Positions 48,385 to 55,866 of a DNA stretch of 64,000 bases are shown here, piece by piece. The stretch's first letter is position 1, and the number at the start of each line of letters is the position of its first letter. Source of the stretch: JAGOTP01 sp964582475 (GTDB taxonomy: Bacteria > Patescibacteriota > Patescibacteriia > 2-12-FULL-60-25); NCBI GenBank assembly GCA_964582475.1, contig CAZOQS010000001.1, forward strand, positions 62,001 to 126,000, written 5' to 3'. The notes under the pieces were generated by a model that searched no databases, was not told where the DNA came from, and was given only the letters and a program-made list of their open reading frames with translations. The position numbers and the translations under genes were made by a program.

Positions 48385-49908
48385 CTACTCCCTCCAGGCG
48401 CGTGCTTCTTCGGTATAGGTGCTGAGGACGCGCGGCTGGAGGATGGTGCTGACATCAGTGAGCTTCTCTTTAGGTAAAAGATCATTATCAAATAGGAACA
48501 GAGAAGGCATGAGCTCGTTTGTTAAGAAGCTGGTAGGAACGGTCACGTGCAAGTCCGCTGTTTGTAGTGGATAGTTTGTTGCCAGAATCATGCCCCATTC
48601 ACCAAACGCCGGAACATTTGTTCGAATCGGGTACGTACGGAAGCCGGCAGAGGCAACGGTTCGTTGAATGAGCCAAAAGGTTTTATTGGAAAAGTAGGGT
48701 GACGTTGCTTGTGTGATGAAGGCCCCATCGGCAGCTAAACGTTGACTCGCAAGTGAATAGAATTCGCGAGAATAGAGCTTTGATAAGCCTTCGTCATTTG
48801 GGTCTGGAAGATCGACGATAATCGTATTGAAGGTGGTGGTTGTTGTGCGGAGAAAGGCGAGTGCATCCTGATTCAGAATCTGAACACGTGCATCCGTGAG
48901 AGCATTTTTGTTCAACGCGGTTAACAGTGGGTGTGTTTTTCCGAGTTCAGTGATGGCTGGATCGAGGTCAACAACGACGATCTGTTCAACGCCTGCGTAT
49001 TTGAGAATCTCACGGACAGCGAGCCCATCGCCACCACCCAGCAATAAGACCTTTTTTGGTTGGCGACTGGCGGCGAGCGCTGTATGTACGAGAGGTTCGT
49101 GGTAGCGATATTCATCCACGCTACTAAATTGAAGGTTTGTGTTTAAGAAGAGGCGAATATCCTCCTTAAAGCGTGTAAGGACAATTTTTTGATACGCTGA
49201 TTGCTGAGACAAAATAATTTGGTCTTTGTACATGCCTTGTTCGAGCGTCTGACCAAGGGTGTTGGCATAGATTGCTCCTCCGCTTAGGAGGATCACGGAT
49301 GTGACCAACAGAGTGCCGATGAGCTTTGGTCGTTGAATACGCCGATAGAAGCTTACGTACAGAATAACCGCTGCCAGGATGTTTAAGAGGCCTACGAGAT
49401 AGGCGGTTCGGATCAGTCCAAATTTTGGTAAGAAAACAAGTGGGAAGGCGATAGAGGCAACGAGCGAGCCAAGATAGTCGAGCGATAGAATACGAGAAAG
49501 TACTTTTGTACTGTCCTCTTTTGATTTGAGGATGCTAAACATCAAAGGAATCTCGAGTCCGATCAGGATCCCAATGAGGATCACGGTAATGAAAAAGAGG
49601 GGATAGAGATTCAGTCCTTTGTTGAAAACAAGAAAAAAGAGGACCGGGGCATGAGCTCCAACTAAGGCGATTAGACATTCATTTACTACGAACGACGATT
49701 CTGGATGTTGGGTGTAACGTGGCGAAACGAGTGAGCCTATCCCCATACCAAACAACATGAAACCGATGGTGAGCGAAAACTGAAGAACGCTGTCGCTTAA
49801 CAAGTATGAAGAGACGGTTCCAATAATCAGCTCGTAGATGATGCCGCCTAGAGCGATGACGAGGGCGGCAAAAAAGACACCGACTTTCGATCGGGTTTCC
49901 ACTTGCAT
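48385..49908 (-). CDS. speE: Membrane-linked spermidine synthase (polyamine aminopropyltransferase)
   Basis: This 507-residue protein has six or seven transmembrane helices in the first 210 residues and a spermidine synthase domain behind. The catalytic half begins with 'GTVSSYLLSDSVLQFSL...' upstream and 'SQQSAYQKIVLTRF' near 232. The AdoMet-binding site is 'KKVLLLGGGDGLAVREILKY', then 'VDLDPAITELGK' and 'IIVDLPDPND'. It would transfer aminopropyl from decarboxylated AdoMet to putrescine or a related amine. SpeD, which makes that donor, is the first gene of the same leftward cluster. Substrate selectivity cannot be told from the sequence. Confidence 0.9.
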   Translation of the reverse strand: MQVETRSKVGVFFAALVIALGGIIYELIIGTVSSYLLSDSVLQFSLTIGFMLFGMGIGSLVSPRYTQHPESSFVVNECLIALVGAHAPVLFFLVFNKGLNLYPLFFITVILIGILIGLEIPLMFSILKSKEDSTKVLSRILSLDYLGSLVASIAFPLVFLPKFGLIRTAYLVGLLNILAAVILYVSFYRRIQRPKLIGTLLVTSVILLSGGAIYANTLGQTLEQGMYKDQIILSQQSAYQKIVLTRFKEDIRLFLNTNLQFSSVDEYRYHEPLVHTALAASRQPKKVLLLGGGDGLAVREILKYAGVEQIVVVDLDPAITELGKTHPLLTALNKNALTDARVQILNQDALAFLRTTTTTFNTIIVDLPDPNDEGLSKLYSREFYSLASQRLAADGAFITQATSPYFSNKTFWLIQRTVASAGFRTYPIRTNVPAFGEWGMILATNYPLQTADLHVTVPTSFLTNELMPSLFLFDNDLLPKEKLTDVSTILQPRVLSTYTEEARAWRE

Positions 49909-49917
49909 AGGATCCGA

Positions 49918-50136
49918 CTAGCCGCTGATCGCTGAGGCGATGATGATAGAAATAGCGATAAAGATGCCTGCGACAACGATTCCTGTAGCCATGTTGTGCT
50001 CTTCTAGAAGTTCTTTCTTCAAGTTGAGTGAGAACGCGCTATTTACCAAGATGACGGAGATAATCATCAAGCTCAAGCCAATGATGGTATAGACGATGCT
50101 GCTCAAAATGTAGGCAGGATGGAGGCCAGTGTTCAT
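49918..50136 (-). CDS. DUF350 family membrane protein
   Basis: This 72-residue protein has two hydrophobic helices (about 9-29 and 50-70) with the DUF350 pattern 'IYTIIGLSLMIISVILVN' (approximately) and 'NMATGIVVAGIFIAISIIIASAI'. DUF350 proteins are usually longer (four helices), so this is a single-repeat form that may dimerise. It lies 9 bases before speE and is part of the speD-DUF4178-DUF350-speE gene order seen in other bacteria; its function there is unknown. Confidence 0.82.
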   Translation of the reverse strand: MNTGLHPAYILSSIVYTIIGLSLMIISVILVNSAFSLNLKKELLEEHNMATGIVVAGIFIAISIIIASAISG

Positions 50137-50174
50137 ATACGGATATACTACGTGACTAAGAGCGGGCTCGGCAA

Positions 50175-50354
50175 TTATTTCCCAAAGCTACTACCCGTAT
50201 TCGAGTGTGTTCGAGTAGAGCGTAAGGCGGCGGACTCAAGGCGTACGCTGAGCGCGCTACTTTCTTTTGGAAGACCGACCCCAAAGAAGGAAAAGAGTCC
50301 GCCAAAGATACCGAGCCCGGCAACAGCAGCGATGATGCGTTGAAGAGGAGACAT
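50175..50354 (-). CDS. Small membrane protein in the polyamine cluster (59 aa)
   Basis: It begins 'MSPLQRIIAAVAGLGIFGGLFSFFGVG', giving one hydrophobic helix (about 6-25), and ends in a charged tail. The start was placed at 50354 because it lies 2 bases after the stop of the DUF4178 gene; a longer frame reaching back to 50393 would overlap that gene. No family is recognised. It is small enough to be missed in annotation and is probably a real member of the operon. Confidence 0.55.
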   Translation of the reverse strand: MSPLQRIIAAVAGLGIFGGLFSFFGVGLPKESSALSVRLESAALRSTRTHSNTGSSFGK

Positions 50355-50356
50355 AC

Positions 50357-51487
50357 TTAGAGGAAGAATGAGCCTAAGATATTCACAAACCAAGAGAAGA
50401 ATAATCCAAGCGGTTTTTCTACGAACACAAGCGTGACACGGCTTGGATTTGCGCCCGTGAAGGCTTGGACATCAAGGTAATAATCTGACGCATGCGTGAG
50501 TCGAAAGTTTTTCTCTCCTAAATAGGTCTTGGTGCCGGATTGGGTGGACTGCACGGGGCGGTAGATCTTTCTGCTGCTGGTGTTTGCAGTGGGCGGGTTG
50601 TCGATCAGGGAGGACGTGAAGGTAGCGGCCGCTGCGTCATTCGAGCTCACGCGTAAGCCATAGGTTTTGAAGCGGGGCTTCAAGGGAATAGGGCCGATTA
50701 AATCTCCAGGCCGAACACAGACATTCCCAGGAGCTGCGTTAGCCGGGCAGAGGGTGAATGTCATCTCAAACTTTTTTTGTTCAAACAGGGGCGTGATAAT
50801 CCCGAGAGCGAGTACGAGAACGGATCCAGCAATGACCCAAGAGTTCCCGCTTTTGTGTACGGCGGAGAGCATGCCCTGTGCTCCTGCGGGACTGCGTTTC
50901 GATGGTTCTAGGCCGAACGCAGCGGTCACTTCTTTTGAATCAAGAATGGTCCCGCGAAAGTGTTCTTCCTCTTCCCCCTCATTCTCAATTGAGTAGAGTT
51001 CGTTGGTCTTTGTTTGATAGGTGGAGTAGGTAACACGTTCTCCAATGGTGGGCACCCAGGGAAGTTCACCTTCAACCGTGGTGAGTGAGCCGGTTTCGTT
51101 CAGGTCCACCCCTTTTCCTTGAGGAGGCTGCGGAGAGACGGGCACTTCTTCGAACAGAGTGAACCTAGAATATTCCGGTTCATACTCTAGCCAATAGCGA
51201 TGAGATCCATCTGTGAGAAGAAATTCTTCCCAGACCCAGGTATCCTCATCATCTTGTCCCTGATACTGGAGTCTTCCGATGGCGGTCAGCTTTTTCCCTT
51301 GAAGGGTTCCAACTTTGCCTAGGGGGATTCCCGAGAGGCTTATACTACCTAACCCGTGCGATGCGGTCGTTGAAGTGTTTTTTTCAACATCTATGCCTAT
51401 TTTGCAGTGTTTACAGACATAAAAAAGCGAGTCGGACCGAACGAGTGTATTTGAGGCACGGCATTTAGGGCAAGATACCGATTTCAT
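50357..51487 (-). CDS. DUF4178 domain membrane protein with zinc ribbon
   Basis: This 376-residue protein starts with a zinc ribbon ('CPKCRAS' and 'YVCKHCKIG', C7, C10, C30, C33). The DUF4178 domain (about 52-190) follows, with 'GKKLTAIGRLQYQGQDDEDTWVWEEFLLTDGSHRYWLEYE' and 'GERVTYSTYQTKTNELYSIENEG'. One helix near 214-232 and a hydrophobic C-terminus anchor it. The function of DUF4178 is unknown, but it recurs next to speD and speE. The start overlaps the speD stop by 4 bases (ATGA). Confidence 0.82.
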   Translation of the reverse strand: MKSVSCPKCRASNTLVRSDSLFYVCKHCKIGIDVEKNTSTTASHGLGSISLSGIPLGKVGTLQGKKLTAIGRLQYQGQDDEDTWVWEEFLLTDGSHRYWLEYEPEYSRFTLFEEVPVSPQPPQGKGVDLNETGSLTTVEGELPWVPTIGERVTYSTYQTKTNELYSIENEGEEEEHFRGTILDSKEVTAAFGLEPSKRSPAGAQGMLSAVHKSGNSWVIAGSVLVLALGIITPLFEQKKFEMTFTLCPANAAPGNVCVRPGDLIGPIPLKPRFKTYGLRVSSNDAAAATFTSSLIDNPPTANTSSRKIYRPVQSTQSGTKTYLGEKNFRLTHASDYYLDVQAFTGANPSRVTLVFVEKPLGLFFSWFVNILGSFFL

Positions 51488-51834
51488 AGGGTGAGTATAG
51501 GTCGAACGCGTTTTGGGAGCAACGCAGCTTTGATGTAGTTGACCATCACGAGGAGCTCTGGTTTTCCGAATGGTTTACAGGTAACCATTTCAATCGTGGC
51601 AAACCCTGACTCGGGCCAGGTATGGAGCGAAATGTGTGATTCACTCAGCAAAAGAAAGGCGGTCACCCCTCCAGGGGAGAACGCATGCGACGCTTTTTTC
51701 AAAATCGTATAGCCAAGTGTTTTGGCAATCTGCGAAAGAAGTGCTTCGGCTGCTCGTGTATCGAGCGTATTTTGCGTTTGATAGGCACGAATAAAGATAT
51801 TTCGAACATTTGGTATTCCGGCGGGTTGAGGCAT
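51484..51834 (-). CDS. speD: S-adenosylmethionine decarboxylase proenzyme
   Basis: This 116-residue protein is a prokaryotic AdoMet decarboxylase of the SpeD2 type. It self-cleaves between E65 and S66 in 'LLSESHISLHTWPESGFATIE' to form a pyruvoyl group, then makes the aminopropyl donor for spermidine. Length is typical. The ATG at 51834 was preferred over 51867 because the extra 11 residues (MKRVCVTLGRS) have no family match. It is the first gene of the leftward polyamine cluster and is divergent from the ECF sigma factor gene. Confidence 0.9.
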   Translation of the reverse strand: MPQPAGIPNVRNIFIRAYQTQNTLDTRAAEALLSQIAKTLGYTILKKASHAFSPGGVTAFLLLSESHISLHTWPESGFATIEMVTCKPFGKPELLVMVNYIKAALLPKRVRPILTL

Positions 51835-51901
51835 ACTACGCCCTAATGTCACACAAACGCGCTTCAACGCCTAGTACAAGCGAGAACGGCGTTCTTCCTC
51901 T

Positions 51902-52411
51902 ATGACTCTACGTGCCAAGCAGGAGCTGTTTGCTCGGGAATATCCCGATCTGTTTGATTTTCTCTATCGTTTTATTCACAGTCGGTTGTTCGATCGAGAT
52001 GAAGTGGACGATGTCGTATCGGAGGCGCTGACAAAAGCCTATGCGCAATTAGAGCGCTTTGATCCGGAGCGAGGTGTCCTACGTCAGTGGCTGACCGGGA
52101 TCGCGAAGAACGAACTTCTGACGCATTGGCGGAAAAAGCGACCGACCGTTTCCCTTGAATACGAAGAGCGAGTGGTTGATCCAAAAACAGGCGCAGCTTT
52201 TACGGAGATATTGGATCAGCAGATGCTGGCAGAAAAAATCTACGCAGATCTTCCAACGGAAAGTAAAACATTGGTTGCTTTGAGATATGTCGATGGAATG
52301 ACCTACGAAGAATTGGCAGAGGTGACAGGCAAAGAGGCGACCGCGCTCCGGCAGTTTTTCTCTCGCTTGCATCGCACGCTTCGTCTTGAGTTTCAGGCTG
52401 CGCACGACTAA
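51902..52411 (+). CDS. ECF-type RNA polymerase sigma factor
   Basis: This 169-residue sigma-70 family protein contains region 2 ('LFDFLYRFIHSRLFDRDEVDDVVSEALTKAYAQLERFD', about 15-60, and 'WLTGIAKNELLTHWRKKRP') and region 4 ('LPTESKTLVALRYVDGMTYEELAEVTGKEATALRQFFSRLHRTL', about 115-160). It would direct RNA polymerase to a small set of promoters, often for envelope stress. It lies 11 bases upstream of a membrane VWA protein, the usual position of an anti-sigma partner. Its target promoters were not identified here. Confidence 0.93.
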   Translation: MTLRAKQELFAREYPDLFDFLYRFIHSRLFDRDEVDDVVSEALTKAYAQLERFDPERGVLRQWLTGIAKNELLTHWRKKRPTVSLEYEERVVDPKTGAAFTEILDQQMLAEKIYADLPTESKTLVALRYVDGMTYEELAEVTGKEATALRQFFSRLHRTLRLEFQAAHD

Positions 52412-52422
52412 CCACCCTCCCT

Positions 52423-54429
52423 ATGAACAACGAATTCTTTCAACGTATGCATGAACGTGATCAATCGCAAACGCCTGTGAATGAGGCGTTAAAAGCGAAA
52501 ATCGCACGGGACTTACAGCTAGGACGATCACCATCCTGGTTCAATCGAGTATCTGATTGGTTCCGTGCGCAAGCACGACCGATCGGTGGCTTTGCGTTGG
52601 CGAGTGCGCTCGTTCTCGCTCTCTCGTTAGGTATCAGTAAGAATGGTTCGCTTCCAGCGGTGTTTCAATTGGGGCCCGTTACAGACGATTGGCAGTACAA
52701 TGGAAGTATCGTCGATGCTGAGCAGAAGATACAGGCTACAGGGCTATCAAACACACAACAATCGGCTGGGATCGCAAGTGGTGGAAATCCGTTTGCGAGA
52801 GCTTTCAATCAGGGGAGTAGCCCTGCGGGTCTCGCAGCACCTGCTCCAAGCGCCATGATGGCGCCAAGTATGGCTTACGAGTCAGCAGCAGATTCATCGC
52901 TCGGTTTCTCGGTTGGTGGGGCAAAAGACATCGCGAATTTCAGAGAAAACATCAAAAATGGATTCTTGCCACTTGAAACCGACGTGACCTATGAAGGATT
53001 GTTCTACGATTATTCCTTCGATACAGGGCAGCGTCAGGCATGTAATGACCTATTTTGCCCATCGTATGCGCGTTCGTTGGTTCGGAACCCCGTTACGGGC
53101 CAGGAAGAGACATATCTGTCAGTTGGATTGAATTCAAATATCAAAGAATCTGACTTCAAACGTCAAAAAACAAATTTTGTCGTGGTGCTCGATATCTCGG
53201 GTTCGATGAGTTCACCCTTCAATCAATATTATTATGATCAAGCAGGGAAGCGCGTAGAAGCGCCAGCAGCTGATGCAGGAAAAACGAAGATGCAGCTCGC
53301 GAATGAGGCGCTCTCGGCATTAGTTGATCAATTGAAGCCAGATGATCGCTTAGGAATTGTGCTCTTCAGCGATGCCGCGACCGTTGCGAAGCCATTGCGC
53401 TTGATGGGGGAAACAGATCGAGAAGCGTTGAAGCGCCATATCACGAAGCTTCAGCCAACAAATGGAACAAATATGTCGGCCGGTCTTGAACAGGGGAGGA
53501 AGTTGTTGGGTTGTAATGACACAATAGAGGTTGCCGCGCAGTGCGTGAGCGATGGTAATGCAAAGCGAATCATCTTCATCACCGACGCGATGCCAAACCA
53601 AGGAGAGTTTGGCGCAGGCGGATTGCATGGATTGATCGAGCGTTATGCAAATGAGGGGATACAGACGACCTTGCTCGGAGTCGGCGTCGACTTCCAGACG
53701 GAACTCGTGGAAGCGTTGACCAAAGTTCGGGGAGCAAACTACCTCTCGATTCATTCCGCGCAAGACTTCAAGCGACGTCTAGGAGAGGAATTCGATTTCC
53801 TCGTGAGCCCACTCGTATACGATCTACGCTTAGATGTAAAAGGTTCAGGTTATGCGATCGACGAAATCTATGGCTCGCCAGATGCGGACCGTTCAAGTGG
53901 CGAAGTGCTGCATGTTCGAACGCTTTTCCCTTCAAAAACAGAGAATGGAGAAACAAAAGGGGGATTAGTGCTGCTGAAACTTCGTAAAACAGGGGAAGTA
54001 GGAACGCTCAATCTTCGCGCGAGCTATGAAGACGCGGCGGGCAAGAAGTTCACGAATGAATCCACTATTTCGTTTGGTGGAATGACTGTCGGGGCGTCTG
54101 ATAACCAAGGCATTCGCAAAGGAGTCTTGCTCGCGCAATACGCGAAGCTCTTGAAGAGTTGGATTCAGGATGAACGAGGTGGGCGTGATCCGATGTTTCC
54201 TTCTGGAAATAACTGGGAGCGAACGTCTCGACCGCTTCAGGTATCAGAGCTTCATCGAGCGCAGTTTGAAAAGTTCACAGAGTACTTCATGAATGAGGTA
54301 AAAACGATCGGTGATAAAACACTTGAGAAGGAGCAAGAAATATTGAGTCGCTTAACGAAGCGTACGGTGGGAATCGTAGAGCCATCGGTTGTGAGTCCAG
54401 GGCCGGTGACGGATGACTGGAGGTACTAG
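52423..54429 (+). CDS. Membrane-anchored VWA domain protein (YfbK-like), co-transcribed with the sigma factor
   Basis: This 668-residue protein has a cytosolic N-terminus of about 50 residues, one transmembrane helix (about 52-72), a variable linker and a YfbK-type core ('IANFRENIKNGFLP'). The von Willebrand A domain has its MIDAS site at 'VVVLDISGSMSSPF' (D257) and 'TNGTNMSAGL', 'IIFITDAMPNQG'. The C-terminal region resembles DUF3520. A short motif appears twice: 'LGPVTDDWQY' just after the membrane (85-93) and 'PGPVTDDWRY' as the last residues (660-668). The cytosolic N-terminus could hold the sigma factor, making this an unusual anti-sigma protein. Confidence 0.85.
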   Translation: MNNEFFQRMHERDQSQTPVNEALKAKIARDLQLGRSPSWFNRVSDWFRAQARPIGGFALASALVLALSLGISKNGSLPAVFQLGPVTDDWQYNGSIVDAEQKIQATGLSNTQQSAGIASGGNPFARAFNQGSSPAGLAAPAPSAMMAPSMAYESAADSSLGFSVGGAKDIANFRENIKNGFLPLETDVTYEGLFYDYSFDTGQRQACNDLFCPSYARSLVRNPVTGQEETYLSVGLNSNIKESDFKRQKTNFVVVLDISGSMSSPFNQYYYDQAGKRVEAPAADAGKTKMQLANEALSALVDQLKPDDRLGIVLFSDAATVAKPLRLMGETDREALKRHITKLQPTNGTNMSAGLEQGRKLLGCNDTIEVAAQCVSDGNAKRIIFITDAMPNQGEFGAGGLHGLIERYANEGIQTTLLGVGVDFQTELVEALTKVRGANYLSIHSAQDFKRRLGEEFDFLVSPLVYDLRLDVKGSGYAIDEIYGSPDADRSSGEVLHVRTLFPSKTENGETKGGLVLLKLRKTGEVGTLNLRASYEDAAGKKFTNESTISFGGMTVGASDNQGIRKGVLLAQYAKLLKSWIQDERGGRDPMFPSGNNWERTSRPLQVSELHRAQFEKFTEYFMNEVKTIGDKTLEKEQEILSRLTKRTVGIVEPSVVSPGPVTDDWRY

Positions 54430-54442
54430 GGAAGTAAGATAA

Positions 54443-54470
54443 GAAAAACGGCCCTAGGGCCGTTTTTCTT
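54443..54470. terminator. Terminator between convergent genes
   Basis: GAAAAACGGCC and GGCCGTTTTTC form an 11-bp stem with loop CTAG, followed by TTT on the right and preceded by A-runs on the left, so it can serve both the VWA gene and the small leftward gene. Confidence 0.9.
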
Positions 54471-54649
54471 TAGGACTTTTTGTTTGCGTTTTGTTTCCCT
54501 GAATCTGGATTCTTCTGTGCGCGATTTCCGCCTTTTCCTTCGCGCTGGCCCAGAACGCCATTTCCTTGGCCAGTTCGCACGGTGTGCTGGTCACCTCCGG
54601 TTTTGTTCTGGCTGGCGGAGTTAACTCCTTGATTTCCTTGCTTGCTCAT
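54470..54649 (-). CDS. Small disordered Gly/Asn/Gln/Lys-rich protein (59 aa)
   Basis: Reading leftward from ATG at 54649 gives a 59-residue hydrophilic, probably disordered protein (MSKQGNQGVNSASQNKTGG, later GQREGKGGNRAQKN). It lacks hydrophobic positions, so it may bind nucleic acid or be a stress-type protein. Reality is supported by the ATGA overlap with the preceding small gene (its TGA shares bases with this ATG) and by the terminator at its stop. No family is recognised. Confidence 0.58.
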   Translation of the reverse strand: MSKQGNQGVNSASQNKTGGDQHTVRTGQGNGVLGQREGKGGNRAQKNPDSGKQNANKKS

Positions 54650-54822
54650 AGAGAGATGTGATGAAAAGAATGAAGTTTTTTCGCCTGATCATTCGACCGT
54701 GCTTGTTTCCGTTCACGAATCCGCTTCCCTTCTTCCATCGTCAGTCCTTCGTGAGCGCGTGCAGCCGCGTCTGTTGCGGCTTGAGTTGTTGCTGACACCA
54801 ATTCGTCATCTCGAAGACGCAT
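54646..54822 (-). CDS. Small charged helical protein (58 aa), coupled to the disordered protein
   Basis: The frame from ATG at 54822 reads 'MRLRDDELVSATTQAATDAA' and then 'GLTMEEGKRIRERKQARSN', and ends in KKLHSFHHISL. It is helical and charged, with no signal peptide. Its stop overlaps the next start (ATGA). A longer version reaching back to 54894 would add a less likely hydrophobic segment. I can suggest no function. Both small genes are divergent from tspO. Confidence 0.5.
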   Translation of the reverse strand: MRLRDDELVSATTQAATDAAARAHEGLTMEEGKRIRERKQARSNDQAKKLHSFHHISL

Positions 54823-54934
54823 AGAAGATGAATAAAGTATTAGGCCTGTCAGCCAATCTCCAACGTAGCTCTGATGGAGAAGTGGGTCAAGCAACTATGG
54901 TAATAGGAGAGAATGTGGGAGTATAGGAAGAGTT

Positions 54935-55423
54935 ATGAATAAACGAGATATTCTCCCCTTAGGGCTGATGATCATTGGCTGTGAGTTTGTGGGAATCGCC
55001 GGTGGGTTATTTACGGCCAATGAGATCCGAACGTGGTTTTCAGCGCTCGAGAAACCGTTTCTAAACCCGCCCTCTTGGATTTTTGGGCCCGTATGGACGG
55101 TCTTGTATGCACTGATGGCGATCGCTGTGTTCTTGGTCTGGAAGAAGAGACGAGGACAGCAGTCGCAAGAGGTGAAGAAGGCAGTAGGTCTCTTTCTGGT
55201 GCAGTTGTTGCTAAACGCTCTTTGGACACCTCTCTTTTTTGGAGCCCATCAATTAGGGATCGCTTTGCTAGACATTGCCCTGATGTTGATTTTTATTCTC
55301 CTCACGATGCGAGCTTTTTTCCCTGTATCACGAGTCGCGGCCTACTTGCTCATCCCGTATGCGGCCTGGGTCCTCTTTGCGACGTATTTGAACGCGGCAT
55401 TCTGGTACCTAAGCCTGGCCTAG
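54935..55423 (+). CDS. tspO: TspO/MBR family protein
   Basis: This 162-residue protein has five transmembrane helices and the family signatures: 'WFSALEKPFLNPPSWIFGPVWTVLYALMAIAVFLVW' (about 34-69), 'LNALWTPLFFGAHQLGIAL' and 'AAYLLIPYAAWVLFATYLNAAFWYL'. TspO binds porphyrins, cholesterol-like lipids and tryptophan residues and in bacteria affects stress responses and porphyrin handling. A heme-lacking Patescibacterium may use it for scavenging, which is inference. The next gene starts 3 bases after its stop. Confidence 0.93.
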   Translation: MNKRDILPLGLMIIGCEFVGIAGGLFTANEIRTWFSALEKPFLNPPSWIFGPVWTVLYALMAIAVFLVWKKRRGQQSQEVKKAVGLFLVQLLLNALWTPLFFGAHQLGIALLDIALMLIFILLTMRAFFPVSRVAAYLLIPYAAWVLFATYLNAAFWYLSLA

Positions 55424-55425
55424 AG

Positions 55426-55818
55426 ATGTCTACTATGAATCTTTCAGTCCACCACATCGCTATTATCTGCTCTGACCTGGCACGATCTAAAAGGTTTTAC
55501 GTAGATATTCTCGGCTTCAAGATCATTCGTGAGGTCTATCGAGAAGCTCGGGATTCTTGGAAAGTTGATCTTAGTATCGATGGAAGAACGCAGATTGAGC
55601 TTTTCACTTTTCCGAAGCCCCCGGATCGTCCGACCAATCCCGAGGCGCTCGGTCTTCGTCATTTGGCATTTGAGGTAGAGCGGTTAGACGAAATCTTAAA
55701 ACATCTTTCCAGTCAGAGCGTCGAAGCGGAGCCGATTCGGATAGATGAATATACGGGAAAGCGTTTCACCTTTATTCGTGACCCAGACAAGCTTCCTATC
55801 GAATTCTACGAGCGCTGA
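55426..55818 (+). CDS. VOC (glyoxalase/bleomycin resistance) family protein
   Basis: This 130-residue protein has the VOC fold with metal ligands at H8/H9 ('VHHIAIICSDLARSKRFYVDILGFKI'), E in 'RTQIELFTFP', H in 'LRHLAFEVE' and E in 'LPIEFYE'. The arrangement is that of the YaeR-like group of lactoylglutathione lyase relatives. It may detoxify a reactive carbonyl or act as a ring-opening enzyme; the substrate is not evident. The ATG at 55426 directly follows tspO, so the two are probably co-expressed. Confidence 0.86.
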   Translation: MSTMNLSVHHIAIICSDLARSKRFYVDILGFKIIREVYREARDSWKVDLSIDGRTQIELFTFPKPPDRPTNPEALGLRHLAFEVERLDEILKHLSSQSVEAEPIRIDEYTGKRFTFIRDPDKLPIEFYER

Positions 55819-55844
55819 CAAGTGAGGTGGAAAAGTGGTAGACT
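55815..55844 (+). promoter_or_regulatory. Promoter of the ATPase-epimerase fusion gene
   Basis: CTGACA (55815-55820) and TAGACT (55839-55844) are 18 bp apart, 22 bases before the ATG at 55867. Confidence 0.5.
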
Positions 55845-55866
55845 ATCGGCAATTCGCTCTTTTTCT

